A stretch of 64,000 nucleotides of DNA, taken from Diphasiastrum complanatum. Taxonomy: Eukaryota > Streptophyta > Lycopodiopsida > Lycopodiales > Lycopodiaceae. The stretch covers positions 9,683,456-9,747,455 of the forward strand of contig CM055102.1 in the NCBI GenBank assembly GCA_029204225.1, in the 5' to 3' direction. This document shows positions 23,516-35,475 of the stretch, piece by piece. The translations under genes were made by a program, and so were the position numbers. Position 1 is the first letter of the stretch; each line of letters starts with the position of its first letter. Under the pieces are notes generated by a model. It was not told the origin of the DNA. It did not search any database and saw only the letters and a list, made by a program, of their open reading frames with translations.

Positions 23516-24330
23516 ACGAATTCTCCAGAAGGATGATGGTGTATTTCATAAAGAAGAAATTAGAAGCCTTCAACTACTTCAGAATCTTCAAGGAGCGTGC
23601 AGAAAAGGAGACTGGAAGGACGATTAAGGCCCTAAGGTCAGACAACGGTGGAGAATATATCTCTGTCGAGTTTAAGGAGTACTGCCAAAGCCAAGGCATT
23701 GAGCAGCAATTCATCACTTCTTACAGTTCTCAGTCTAATGGCTTAGCTGAGAGGAAGAACCGTACTCTGGTTGAATCTGCTAAATGTATGCTATCGCATG
23801 CATCGTTGCCCAAGAGATTCTAGGCCGAAGCTGTCTCCACCACAGCTTACGTCCAGAACAGATGTTCAACCAAGGCCCTCTTAGACAAGACACCCCACGA
23901 GGTGTGGACAGGCTCTAAGTCTTTTTTGAAGAACCTAAGAGTGTTCGTGTGCATTGCCTATGCGCAGATCCCAAAAGACACAAGGAAGAAATTGGACTTC
24001 CAAGGTCTCAAGACCATCCTGATCGGATATACTTCGTCTGATAATACCTACAAGCTATACGATTTTGATACCCAGCAAATCTTGTATAGCCGGGATACAG
24101 TCTTTATCGAGGATCAGTTCGTCGACCTCAAAGGCAAGGATATTGCTCAAAAAGAACCTACATCTCCTACCATTGACACGACAGTCCGAGTCTCTGGCTC
24201 AGTGTCTATTGTCGACCAACTTCGAGACAACGAATCAGACGAAGATGTTGCTACTACCCAGCAACAAGTCCCGGGAGTGATTCATCAGTCGAATCCTCCT
24301 AGAAGATCAAGCCGAGTGCGCACATAGCCC
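23467..24330 (+). pseudogene. copia integrase core and C-terminal region
   Basis: Motifs FITFIDEFSR, RSDNGGEY and LAERKNRT give the later part of the DD35E core; the first catalytic Asp lies in the deleted spacer. A TAG at 23821-23823 replaces a Trp in the 'FWAEAV' position. After it a C-terminal stretch runs to a stop at 24325-24327. Confidence 0.87.
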
Positions 24331-24365
24331 ACAAGGTATACTCCTGAGTCTGCCTGTCTCTTAAA

Positions 24366-25776
24366 TTGATCGAAGGAAGGCTAGACTAGTAGCACGAGGA
24401 TTCACCCAGATCCTGAATGTCGACTACAGTGAGACTTTTAGGCCAGTCATCAAACATTTGTCGATCCGAATGCTCTTGTCTTATGTTGTAGCTGCCGACT
24501 CGAAGTACATCAACTTGATGTACAAACAGCCTATCTGAACGGAGCAATACAAGAAGATATCTACATGATCCAGCCCGAAGGATACGTTCTGGAAGGCATA
24601 AAGAATCATGTCTGTAAACTCCACAAGGCACTGTACGGCTTGAAACAGTCTGTCAGAGCTTGGTTTCAGAGGATCAACACATTCCTCATTGAACAAGGAT
24701 TCAAACCAAGCACTGTTGATTGCAACGTTTATTCAAGGTCAGTGCAGCAATCCTTCATTATCATCACCTTGTACGTTGATGATACATTGCTCTTCAGCAA
24801 CAATACCAAAATGGTCAAGGATGCAAAACAGATGTTGTTCTCAGAATTCGACATGACTGATCTGGACGAAGCTCGTTTCTGTCTTGGAATTCAAATCTAC
24901 AGAGACAGAGCAAATTCAAATTGACTGATTTACATCACTCAACAAAGGTATCTTCACAATATTCTTAACAGATACAATTTGATGAATTGTAAATTGGCTC
25001 ACTCACCAATGGATCCAGGCATGCATCTATCAAAGGACCAATGTCTCCAGACCAAGCAGGAAGAGGAGCAGATGAGAGAATATCTGTATCGATCGATACT
25101 TGGATCTATCATGTACGCAATGGTCTGTACAAGACCAGATATCTCTTTTGTTGTAAGCTCACTTAGCCAATATATGGCTAATCCTGACATTACCCATTGG
25201 AAGGCTCTTATTCGAGTCATGAGATATATTCGAGCTACCATGGACCAGTGCATCTGCTATGGAGATGTCAGCAACGACAATCTTCATCAACTCAGTGGCT
25301 ATTCTGATGCAAGCTGGGGAGGAGATGCAGACAATCATAAATCCACATCTGGATTTACATTCTTCTTCAATGGCGGTCCTATTTCATGGAACAGTCGTAA
25401 GCAAACCTCTATCGCACTTTTTTCTACTGAAGCAGAATACATTGCTGCTTCTCAATCTATTAAGAAAGCGTTTTGGTTGAAAAATTTGCTATCAGACATC
25501 AATCTGTATCAGTACAGTCCCACAATTTTGTTTTGTGATAACCAAAGTGCTATTGCCTTATTGGCCAACCCTAGATTTCATTCTAGGAGTAAGCACATTG
25601 AAATCAGATATCACTACATCAGGGGCAAGGTTCTCGACACGGAGGTAAGCTTAACAAACTGTAGAACGCAGGACATAGTTGCAGACATTTTCACGAAAGC
25701 ACTCAGTATTAATGCACACAACAAATTTTTTGCATTGTTCAGTCTGAAGATCAAGACATTCACGGATCCAGATTAA
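24366..25776 (+). pseudogene. copia reverse transcriptase and RNase H
   Basis: The RT is readable from KARLVARGF (about 24380) through YVDD at 24772-24783. RNase H follows to ADIFTKAL (about 25680-25700) and a TAA at 25774-25776. A frameshift lies around 24480-24540, and a TGA at 24922-24924 separates RT from its last part. The N-terminal part of RT before 24366 is deleted. Downstream is the polypurine tract. Confidence 0.88.
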
Positions 25777-25783
25777 GGGGGGG
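25774..25783 (+). promoter_or_regulatory. Polypurine tract
   Basis: AAGGGGGGG immediately before the TGTTGGA start of the 3' LTR; plus-strand priming site of the copia element. It overlaps the TAA stop of pol. Confidence 0.85.
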
Positions 25784-26292
25784 TGTTGGATTTACTCCTT
25801 CTACTCTCCTTAATCCCATTTTTTAATCTGCCTCCATTCTTGCTGCATATTTACTAACGTTGTCACGTAGCCTGCATATTTACATGCAAATTCGCACAGA
25901 CGAACAAAGGGCGAAAGAATCGCGAACACTGTGTTTTTACACAGGTTATGGTGACAGACGAAAAGGGGACACTATCCTACAGAATGCCAAAGGTGTCCTA
26001 AAAGCTAAGGCACCCTTGTAAATCTTATCCTAAGGCCATTCGTAAGAGTGATCTACTTTTCGCATCATCACCAACGTTCACTTCAGCATTGGCTGACGTC
26101 GCATCCTTTTTACGCTCACTTCATGCAGTTGCGCTAACAAATTGGACAACGATTGCAACCACCCACAATCTCCTACAGACAACGCATCCACTCTGTACTT
26201 TCACATCTGCACACCTGTAATATTATGTATATATACATATTCTAGACACCATTCAGATGATGATATATACATACTCTACACACCTGTAATAT

Positions 26293-26351
<59 letters not shown>

Positions 26352-26948
26352 TGGACACCATTCAGATGATGATGATCAGATGATCAAGTGAAAGAAGAAG
26401 AGACTAAGAGAAGAGGTTTCATTCCTCATTATAGACAAAATAAGCTTCGTAGGGCACGCGGTTTCGTTCGCTATTGTATTGTGCTTTGCCGCATTATTAA
26501 CTTGTATACATGATATACTTAATCTGATACAGATCTTTGTCCTGCATTCAGATCTGTGTTAATATTGCTATGCTTGTTCTTCATTTTGTCTGATCTTTCT
26601 AGTTGCTCTTTCTGGTAATAGATGATCAACTTTTCATCTTATCTTTTGCGAATAGTTCGCGACTAATTATCAGTCGAGCACAGTCTAGCTCTTCGCGAAT
26701 CATTCGCGACAGATAATTTGTCTTGCAATTCGTGACAAATTATTCATCTAGTGCTTCATCCATTAAATGTTTGGCTGCGTAATCTAGAATGACTGTGATT
26801 CCTATCATTAAAGTTCTGTTCATTCTAATAGGCGTAGTCATGCTTTTGGAGAGAGTCGTTTAACTCATTCCGCTGCGCATGAACATTTTCTGTTCGAGTT
26901 CGCTTCTCATTCGTGTTCGTCATTTATTCTCCCCCTCTCTCCACAACA
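25784..26948 (+). repeat. 3' LTR of the copia element, 1165 bp, with (TA)n expansion
   Basis: It runs from TGTTGGATTT to CTCCACAACA. Inside, a block of about 70 bp beginning CACACCTGTAATATTATG is duplicated (about 26212-26280 and 26281-26380), and the second copy carries about 27 TA units (26296-26349). Paired TTCGCGAA-like motifs occur near 26646-26710. It ends directly against ATTTCCAACA, which is the inverted start of the next, opposite-strand element. Confidence 0.82.
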
Positions 26949-27125
26949 ATTTCCAACAGTCCCCCTTAAGGTCACAGTTGGTGCCTTGGTATTTTCGTCA
27001 GATTCAACATGTCGAAGAACTTCTGATGCTTGATCCTAGGAAGCGCTTTGGTGAAGATGTCTGCGACCATTTCTCTTACGATTCAGATGAAGTTCAGATG
27101 CGTTTGCTGGACACTGTCGGCTGAA
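26949..27125 (-). pseudogene. Copia LTR start, polypurine tract and pol C-terminus (short fragment)
   Basis: On the minus strand, a VADIFTKALPR pol ending and stop are followed by a purine tract AAGGGGGAC and an LTR start TGTTGGAAAT. Only about 10 bp of that LTR remains before the plus-strand LTR ends at 26948. The fragment is distinct from the longer minus-strand pol that ends at 27898. Confidence 0.7.
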
Positions 27126-27800
27126 TCACTCCTACAGTCCTCTAGAATGTAGTCAAGCACTGTTGATCTACGTTTATAAAATTAATGCAGCATTCAACAT
27201 AGTTTCAACCAAGGTGCAAATTTAAAATGAACAAGAGAATTCAGACACACAAAATAATAGCAAACACATTTGCATTCCAGATCAAACATGACAAGAAAAT
27301 CATCTATATTGATCTTTCTCCGTGATTTCTTCAAGCACTGCATACAAATCCACGCAGTGCGTTGGTGTGGGAGAAACAGGAATCTCTTACGAGCAATCGT
27401 CTTGCTTTACTAGCGGATAGTTGGGTCTACAAATCCTAGATAGAATTGTCTTCGCACGCAGGCGGACATGTATTCTATAATCTCGTCTTGAATGCTTACT
27501 AGCATCAGACTACTTCATTACACTGTATGTGTATTCTATCATATCGTGTCAAGTATCATCTAGTGTATTCTATCATCTCGTGTCAAGTATCATCTAGAAA
27601 GTATATAGTCCCTCTATGTAACTTTAAGATTAGAGTGATTAACCATCTACAACTAATCAGGAAATTACAAGAGTGGCAGATTAGCCACGGCCTAAACTGT
27701 ATCTGCTAACGTCATGCCATCCGATCAGATATCTGTATTTCTGGGTACTTGCAGGATGTTGGCTGGTATTCTTTGGAGCCCGAAGAGGTAGGAGAAGGTT
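27126..27800. other. Retroelement-flanking sequence with a 34 bp tandem repeat
   Basis: No coding domain is recognised. Two adjacent 34 bp units (27530-27563 and 27564-27597) differ at one position. Confidence 0.5.
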
Positions 27801-28239
27801 TCACGACGTTGGTTTCATTTCCATCGTAGGTTTCGTTTCCATCATAGGTTTGTTTCCGTCATTTGCCTTTTTTTTCATACTGGACCACAAAAGGTTCTCA
27901 TGCTTGACCGCAAAAAATTCTCGTCCGTGAATCTTTCGTGTTCGTAAACCGTTCATGTTCGTCTCCTTTGACTTTCGTGTTCGCGAACCGTTCGTCTTCG
28001 TTTCCTTTGACTTTCGTGTTCGTGAATTGTTCATCTTCGTGTTTCGTGTCAGGCGGAGGGCTGAAAGCTAGCAAGGCTTTGTAGTTAGAAACATTTTGTT
28101 TCTTCAGCTCCCTCTCAAAGCATGATAGCTTTACGATCCCGAGACTGCTCCTATGTCTCTCAAAGAGTCCTTTGTGCAGAGCTTTGGTGAAGATGTCAGC
28201 AACCATGTCTTTCGTTCCAATAAAAGTGGTCTGCAACAT
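27801..28239 (-). pseudogene. Copia pol C-terminus with in-frame minisatellite
   Basis: The ADIFTKALHKG ending of copia pol runs on into a tail made of three 13-residue repeats of the type D-E-x-E-R-F-x-N-T-K-V-K-G. They are encoded by tandem 39 bp units (about 27936-28050). A further short repeat encoding KPTME units follows in another frame. Repeated tails of this kind are not a standard part of copia pol. Confidence 0.7.
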
Positions 28240-30486
28240 CCTCTTTTCAATTGGACTCCCTGATTAGGTGGTACTTGATCGCAATGTGCTTCGTTCTGGA
28301 ATGGAACACGGGATCTTTCGTCAGGTGTATTGCAGAGGTGTTGTCCATCTGCAAGACCAAAGGCTCATTCCTTGTTTACTGGGCCACGATGGTCTATTTC
28401 TTGCTGACCCAGAGAACTGCTGCCCTGGATGCGATGGTGCATCCTCCTAAGACGCTCTTACAATCGTCCTTGAGAGATGCCCAGCTAGCATCGCTGTAGG
28501 AAAGTATCCTGAAACCTGTACCACAACAATAACACAGTCTATAACCCTCGTTAATTGAAGATATTGCAAAACAAGTTTTGCAATATTCAATGGGTCGAGC
28601 CTGGATTCGTGCAGAATTGGCTCCTCCTGAATACTGCATAAGCAATATCAGGACATGTGTTGTCTGCAATGTACATCAGTGATCCTATCAGCCTCCTGTA
28701 AAGTGTGAGCTGTATCTGTTCTCTCTCTTCCCAGTCTTCGGACAGTCGTCGTTTGTCAGCACCGTCCCTGCGAGCATTGGAGTATTCGCTCCTTTGCAAT
28801 TCAGCATCCCAAAGTCCTCTAGGATCTTTTGGGTGTATCTGGACTGGTGAAGGTATAACTTACCTCCCTCATAGTCCCTTTCAATTTGTAAGCCTAGGTA
28901 ACACCTGGCTTCTCCCAGATCTACTATCTCGAAATGTTTCGAAATATTTGTCTTCACCTCAACAATTAGCTGTTCACTCCTGCAAAGTATCAAAGTGTCG
29001 TCCACATACACAGCCACAATGATAATCTGTAACTTTGACATACACATTGGAATCAGCCAACAGAGGCTTGAATCCTAATGATTTCAGGGGTTGATCTTTC
29101 TTTTTGTACCATTGTAGGGCTGACTGTTTCAAACCGTAGATGCTTTTATGCATTCTGCATGCATAGTCAGGAAGTGAATTCGAGACATATCCTAGGGGGT
29201 TGATCCATATAGACTTCTTCGTCTAGTTCGCCATGCAAGAAGGCTGTCTTCTCATCCACAATGTGGATTCTGAGGTCATAAGCTGCTGCATATGCAAATA
29301 ACAGACGTAGGGACGAATGTTTGATGACAGGAGAGAATGTTTCAGAGTAGTCAATACCATATCTCTGAGAGAAACCCTTCGCTACCAGTCTTGCCTTGTA
29401 TTTTCTCACATTCTTATCTGGTCCGTATTTGCATTTGACAGTCTTGCGCTTATGTGGTAATGGCTCTAATGTCCACACCTGGTTCTTCCTCATGGACTCC
29501 ATCTCTTCGTTCATGGCTTGGATCCATCTGTCCTTTTCTGGACTTTCTATCGATTTTTCAAAAGTCTGTGGTTCGCCACTGAATCCACAGAACTCTTCTG
29601 ATATGGAAGCGGAGCTGCCTGACACATATCTTGCTGACGCTCTTCGTGGTCTTGTCGACCTTCTAGGAGATCCTCCTAGAATAGCTATGCCTTTGCCTTT
29701 GTCTGCACTGCTCGGTCCGAAACCATCTTGGTTTACAGGAACTACGGCAGTAGGCTGCCTCTCGAATATTTCTTCTTCTGATTAGTCGTTCGAATGGGAG
29801 ACGACTCAAAAATCTTCGTTTTCGTGTTCGTCCTCTACTCCCTCTGTCATTGGCGGCAGGTCATAGTACTGTCTTTTCAGAACTTCGTAGCTGACAAGAT
29901 CGTCATTGGCCATTGTCCTGCTCTGATCGAATCTGACATCTCTCACTGTTTTCACAATGTTCGTGTCTGGCATGTAGATTCTGTGGTATGACGAATCATT
30001 GACATAACCTACCAGAAATCCCTGCTCGGCTTTCTCATCAAGCTTCTTTCGAAGCTTATCAGGAATATGTGCATAAGCTGCACAACCAAAGATTCTGACA
30101 TGAGACAGGTTGGGCTTTATACCCCACCATAGCTCGTGTGGTGTCGTGTGAGGGACACCACACTTGTCTGTCCTGTTCTGGATGTATGCAGCGTAGCTAC
30201 TGCTTCAGCCCACAGTGCCCTTGGAGCTTTCGAGTAGGCAATCATACATCTGTCTGCTTCCATCAGAGTCCTATTCTTTCGTTCAGCAACACCATTGTGC
30301 TGCGGTGTGTAGGCTGCAACCCTTCTGTGAATGATGCCACGATCATTGCAAAAGTCAGTGAAGCGATTCGAGATGTATTTGCCACCTCGATCTGTTCTGA
30401 TCTGCTTCACTTTACTACTTGTACATCTTTCAACCCAGTTCACATATTTTGTGAATTTTGCAAGTGCTTCAGATTTGTTCTGAATA
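27801..30486 (-). mobile_element. Ty1/copia retrotransposon fragment, minus strand
   Basis: Reading from 30486 downwards, pieces follow in copia order. They are integrase with R-T-D-R-G-G and AERKNRT motifs (30443-30117), the integrase C-terminal region (to about 29790), RT from DRWIQAMNEEM (about 29560) through KARLVAKGFSQ and YVDD (28998-29009), and RNase H to ADIFTKAL (about 28200). Several frameshifts and stops break the frame (for example near 29170, 28690 and 28390). Gag, protease and both LTRs are absent. It belongs to a different copia family from the 21.6 kb element. Confidence 0.85.
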
Positions 30487-30665
30487 TAATACCATGGATT
30501 TATTGAGATTTATTTTGGATGGATGCCAACGCATCACCAGCCAACTGGCGATTGCAATTGACGACCTAATTTCTTAGTATAAATAGTTGTTCATTTCATA
30601 CAGATTTAATCAAGCAATTGAGCAATCAATCAAAAATCAGAATCATCAGAAGCATTTGAATAGTT

Positions 30666-30747
<82 letters not shown>

Positions 30748-30950
30748 CTTGCGAGCTTGAACACTCCTGAGCATTCTAGCTCACTTCTTAGAGTTGTTTT
30801 AGATATTGCTATTGTGCTACTACTTATCAGCATTGCGCATTAATTCAAACTTTCATATTAGCCGTTGAGAGTTAGTATAGAGTACACGGCTTCGATCCGT
30901 AACCCATTGTACTCATTTACTTATTCGTTGGAGATGTATTCTTACAAAAA
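30487..30950 (+). mobile_element. LTR-like region with TATA box and (TC)n tract
   Basis: A TATAAATAG box lies at about 30578, followed by a (TC)n tract of 38 units (30668-30744) and a transcript-like leader. A gag frame begins just downstream. No primer-binding site is visible and the LTR ends are not defined. It probably is the R/U5 part of a copia LTR. Confidence 0.45.
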
Positions 30951-32180
30951 GAACTCTAGGGATACGTCAATGATTTAATAGCCAGACCGACTGAACCTGA
31001 CATGCTGACTGCCTGGGAAGCTAAGGATGGCAAATCTCTTTCCATTGTATCTTTGAATCTTAAAGATTCACAAATAGCTCACGTAGCTAATTGTTCTAGC
31101 TCCAAAGAAGCATGGGACATTCTTACTGGTCTATACAAGACAACAGATGTTTCGACTCGCCTCTTCTTGAGGAAGAAGTTTCTGTCGCTCAAGATGAATG
31201 AAGGGACCTCAGTCACAGATCATCTAAACGAATTCAAACAACTACTCAATCAGTTAACTGCAGTAGGTTCACTAGTATCAGACGAAGATGCTAACATGTC
31301 TCTTCTGTCTAGTCTTTCTCCCTCTTACGACAATTTAGTATTGCTACTTAGTAATACTCCTGGTCTGTCTCTCCAAAAGGTGACAACAAGCTTATTGCAG
31401 GAAGAAGTAAGAAGGAAAAGCTTATCCAGATCGAATATGAAGACAGTCGCTCTCTATTCGAATAAGCAACAGTTCCCAAAAAAGAAATCTTCAAAGGACA
31501 AGAAGAAAAGAGCTGAGCAAACTGATTCAGACCAACAATCACAACAACACAATCGACAGCATCAAAAGCCTAAGACTAGACTCTTCTGCAAGTACTGCAA
31601 GAGAACCAACCACGACATCAAGGATTATCGAGTTCTCAAGCATAACGAAGCCAAGAAGAAGGTGCAGGAGGACGGAGGATCTGATTATGCTAGAACCTCT
31701 CAAGAAGAACCAACTCTGCTAATGATACAAGATTTACCCATCAGAGATGCAATGGATTGGTATCTTGATTCTGGTGTTTCTCAACACATGACAACATGTA
31801 AGTCCTTATTCAAAGACCTCACACCAGCAGATTCGAAGTATGTCTACTTCAGTGACTCAAGTGCACCACAGATTGGAGGCAAAGGATCTATATGTCTCTA
31901 TCTTCCTAATGGTAAGCTGACCTTGCTCAAGGATGTACTATACGTATCCAAACTGACCAAAAATTTATTATCAGTCAACAAGTTTACTGATCAGGATTGC
32001 AAAGCCTCATTCAATTCGAAGCAATGTACCATTATGGACAGGCACGACAAAGAAATCTTCTCTGCAAACAGAGAAGGTAATCTATACATTCTGGGTCACG
32101 AATATGCCCTGTTGATAGATCCTCTACTTAGAAGGATCTGTCTACTAGTTTTCTACTTCTTCTTGCTTACAGGTTGAGTT
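30951..32180 (+). pseudogene. Copia gag-protease, N-terminally truncated
   Basis: The frame is open from about 30963 to 32177. A Gag UBN2-type region includes SKEAWDILTGLY and LFLRKKFLSLKM. A zinc knuckle CKYCKRTNHDIKDY follows (about 31588-31630) in which the last Cys is Tyr. The protease site is LDSGVSQHMT (about 31766) with the catalytic Asp intact. The Gag N-terminus is missing. The frame then leaves copia sequence near 32100, where an unrelated block begins. Confidence 0.85.
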
Positions 32181-33195
32181 TGTGCTCTGCCTATCAGCAG
32201 AAACTATGGGCACTTGTTTAGATTATCTTCTTGTTTCAGAGCCCAAGCTCAGGCAAAGGAGACTGGTTATCATTGTAGTATTTTGTCCTGCCTGTCAGAG
32301 GACATTCAAATCTGTCTCTCTTGAACCATGTCACATGCAATCAAACCATCATGTAACCAAAACGTTCAACCAAATGAACAGCATGTAGTCCAGGTGAACA
32401 ACCATGAAATCTACTTCTACTTTGTTGCAAAATGAACTGAATCAGATTCTAAATGTTACCATAAATTCACAAAACTGAAACAAAAAACTAATCTATAGCA
32501 TTTTAGAAGTCCAAGAATCAAGAAACCAACCAGTCTTTGATTCTTGGACATCCCAAGAACATCAAGAACTAGAATGTTGGAGAATATGCAAGATTTATAC
32601 CACATTTCTAGCCTATTTAGTTTACCTGAATGCTGATTCCTACATTAATCCACAAACAAGAAATGAAAACTAATCCGCTCTAGGAAAGCAGGAAATCTAA
32701 TCCACTCTACAATCCACAACCACACACGAAGGAGGGAAGAGCAAGATCATGAATGCATCACTCAAGAAACAAGCATGATCAAGGAGCTCAATGGATGCAC
32801 CTAACTCGTGGAGGTTCTTCTCATTTCAGCATGGAGTTGATACAATATACAAAAAGCTCCTCTTCACAAAGAGAGAGTCTCTTAAATAAGCAAGAGAGCT
32901 CCTTAGGTGACATCCTAGTGGCATTTCCACATTACACAAATTACAAGTGGAATAATGCTCTCCACGAGAGGTCACCATCAAAAGGTGGCTCACTCTATTT
33001 TCTTTAAGAGGGGTCTACTTGCATTTATTACTTTGCCTAGAAATACTAGTTCCTACATGGTCATTCCATCTTCCGGGATTCACCATGAGGCTTACACAGT
33101 TTCTACTTGACAGTACTGACTAGTATTCCTTGGCTCTCATACTCGGCTCTCAGTCTTCGTTCGTCTTGTCTTCTCAGAGACCTCCTCGATCTAAG
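32110..33195. mobile_element. Insertion of unknown type inside the third copia element
   Basis: Between the protease part (to about 32100) and the pre-integrase part (from about 33200) lies about 1.1 kb with no retroelement domain. It contains a perfect 13 bp hairpin (arms 32509-32521 and 32537-32549). I could not identify terminal inverted repeats or a target duplication, so the class is open. Confidence 0.4.
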
Positions 33196-33198
33196 GTG

Positions 33199-33950
33199 AG
33201 AGGTGATCTTGGGTAGCTCTAGCCGAGCATCTTGGGGATTCGTCAGAATCAGCCAACAATGCACTTTCTACAAATGTGAGTACTTGAAATGCCCCATTAT
33301 GGCATCAAAGATTAGGACATCTAAACATGAGACCAATCTTGTATATGCATCATAATTCTATGGTCAAGGATTTAAATCTCAATGCTGCCTCCATTGACAT
33401 TCGACATGTTTGTGAGATGTGCCTACTAGGCAAACAACCTAGATCAAGATTCCCGAAGGGACAAGCCACTAGAGCTAAGTCCATTCTAGAATTAATACAT
33501 AGTGATCTCTGCGGCCCTATGAATATTCTCTCTCTGGGTTCTACACTGTATTTTATCACTTTTATTGATAATTATTCTAGATTTACCAGCATTATGTTCA
33601 TCAAGAACAAGTTTGAGGCTTTTAACTATTTCAAAGACTTCAAGTTGTTCACTGAGACATAGACTAGCCAATGACTCAAAACCATTCGCACAGACAGTGG
33701 TGGAGAGTTCATGTCAAACGAAATGTTTGACTATTTGGCATAATTCGGCATTCATCATCAGTTCACCACCAGCTACACACCACAGCAGAATGGAGTAGCC
33801 GAAATGAAGAACCGTACATTGCTAAATGCAACACGATTGATGATGTCAAATGCTCAGCTCACCAAAGATTTTTTGACTGAAGCTATTTTAACATTTGCTA
33901 TCTGCAGAACTATTCGAGTACCAAACTTCAGTTTCATAAAATCTCTTGTT
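33199..33950 (+). pseudogene. Copia integrase fragment (copy 1 of an inverted duplicate)
   Basis: It contains WHQRLGHLN, CEMCLLGKQ, IHSDLCGP with the first catalytic Asp, FITFIDNYSR, RTDSGGEF with the second Asp, and a degraded AEMKNRT with the Glu retained. TAG at 33660-33662 and TAA at 33740-33742 disrupt it. From 33199 to 33847 it is about 98% identical by eye to the reverse complement of 59445-60098. Confidence 0.88.
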
Positions 33951-35200
33951 TGTAAGTTTTTAAGTTAAATCGAAATGGGATATGAAATCGTGTTATGCAT
34001 AGTGAAGAGACTTGTAAGCAATTTTTGCAATAGAATACGCGCAATGCCAGTGAACACAAGTGTTTTCGTGTTACTATGCTATTTGAAGTTTTCAAGTTGT
34101 GAAGTGTGTGTCCATTTTTGTCAATTATGAAGCGTGTCAACTGGACCCGACCTCTGTGAAACACCAGAGCAGGTAGTCCACCATTGGTGGTTGAAAAACA
34201 CCACCTTGGTTAAAGTGTCACACTAGTCACACCTGCCGTCGGTATTGTCTAGCGAAATATCTAGACCCAACGATCGGTGAAAATACCACTGCTTATCAAA
34301 AAAAGCGATGCGTATAACTTGCACGCCATGAGCACTATATACAGCAAGGAGCAAATGACAAAAAAGACTAAGACCCACTCATATCAGTTTCACGAGAACT
34401 AGTTTTTTTTTGAACATTTCCCGTACGACCTTATAAGGGCACAGTCTTACCTAGTGAGAACCACGTGATCTTAAAGGCACATACTTACCCATTGTGGCCT
34501 ACATTCATAATCCAAAAGCTAAAGGCACAATCCTAGAACCTAAAGGTAGTGTCCTAATCTTGAGAGACCAATCCCTAAGGGGATAGGGACAAGTTCTTAA
34601 GACTCAACAGATGGTATCCTAAAGTGAAGGGTATGAAATTTTAGTGAACTAAGGATGCCCTAAATCATGTCTCCCAAAGGCCATTTGAATGTCGAACATA
34701 CTGCTAGCGAGATCATGGCACGAATAGCAACCATGGGTTTTTACGGAACCGTGACCCTAGAAAGCATTGCCAAAAGTGCTAGCACCCCCTCCTTACAGTC
34801 ATACTTCTGAGAGCCTGGAAAACTCTCATTGGCTCGGGAGCACGGGGTAATAGAGGAAGCCCCCAAGATTGGATGTGGCAGGACCTCCATTATTCACGTA
34901 GAGCAATACCACCATCAATAGTGGTGCCCCTTTACTTTTTTAGGACTTTTTGGCTGGACCAATCCCCTGTCGAAAATGACCCTAACAAATTTCCACTTTA
35001 TGGTGAAGAAAAAACTAAAAAATTCTCAAAATCATCATTTTTGCCAGTTTTTTTATTCATAAAGTTGGATAGTAGGATGCTGTAAAACGCCTTGTAGAGC
35101 TTGCAAAAGTTAAATCAAAGTCTTCTGAAGCTGTTCCTGAAGTTAGAGCCAAGAATTTTGTGAATTGAGCTTGTAGAAGGCCGAAAAGTAGCCTTTTTTG
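33951..35200. other. Unassigned region between retroelement fragments
   Basis: No recognised domain. Repetitive phrases such as 'aaaggcac' and 'ccaccattggtggtt' suggest LTR or leader sequence. A 70-codon plus frame at 34873-35085 has no relative that I recognise. Confidence 0.35.
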
Positions 35201-35475
35201 TTTGGTGATTTTCGGGAGATTGATTGCTCTCAATCCACAAGGGAAGTGTATTTTATTAGACAATGGTTCTACTCATAGTCTCATTAATTCCAAATGTGTG
35301 TGGATTTCAAGCAGTTGAATAAGGTGACTATTAAGAATAAATATCCGTTACCCAGGATGGATGACCTTGTAGATCGCTTAGGTGGAGCAAAATATTTCAC
35401 TAAGATAGATCTCAGAACATGGTACCATCAGATAAGAATTAAATCGGAAGATATTCAAAAGACTGAATAAGTATC
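35200..35475 (+). pseudogene. gypsy protease-RT deletion derivative
   Basis: A protease site [12 protein letters not shown] (about 35255-35290) is followed directly by RT sequence [21 protein letters not shown] and TKIDLR (about 35310-35420). The normal several hundred residues between protease and RT are gone, leaving an internally deleted fragment. The RT part resembles 61500-61580 on the minus strand. Confidence 0.75.

Larger units (their letters stand above)
21636..26948 (+). mobile_element. Ty1/copia retrotransposon, 5'-truncated LTR, decayed pol
   Basis: The order is a 5' LTR remnant (21636-21845), primer-binding site TGGTATCATAGC (21846-21857), gag, protease, integrase, RT and RNase H, polypurine tract (25774-25783), and 3' LTR (25784-26948). 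Integrase before RT places it in copia. Lesions visible are a TGA at 22261, a TAG at 23821, frameshifting deletions near 23460 and 24340-24370, and a TGA at 24922. The 5' LTR keeps only the last 210 bp of the 1165 bp seen at the 3' end and starts next to a CA repeat. The element is dead but its proteins are largely readable. Confidence 0.9.

Noticed and set aside
30669-30744. Arg/Glu repeat protein (antisense of the TC tract)
   Set aside because: Purely the translation of a dinucleotide microsatellite.
34873-35085. 70-codon frame resembling organelle DNA
   Set aside because: The style seemed organelle-like at first, but I cannot match it to any plastid or mitochondrial gene.
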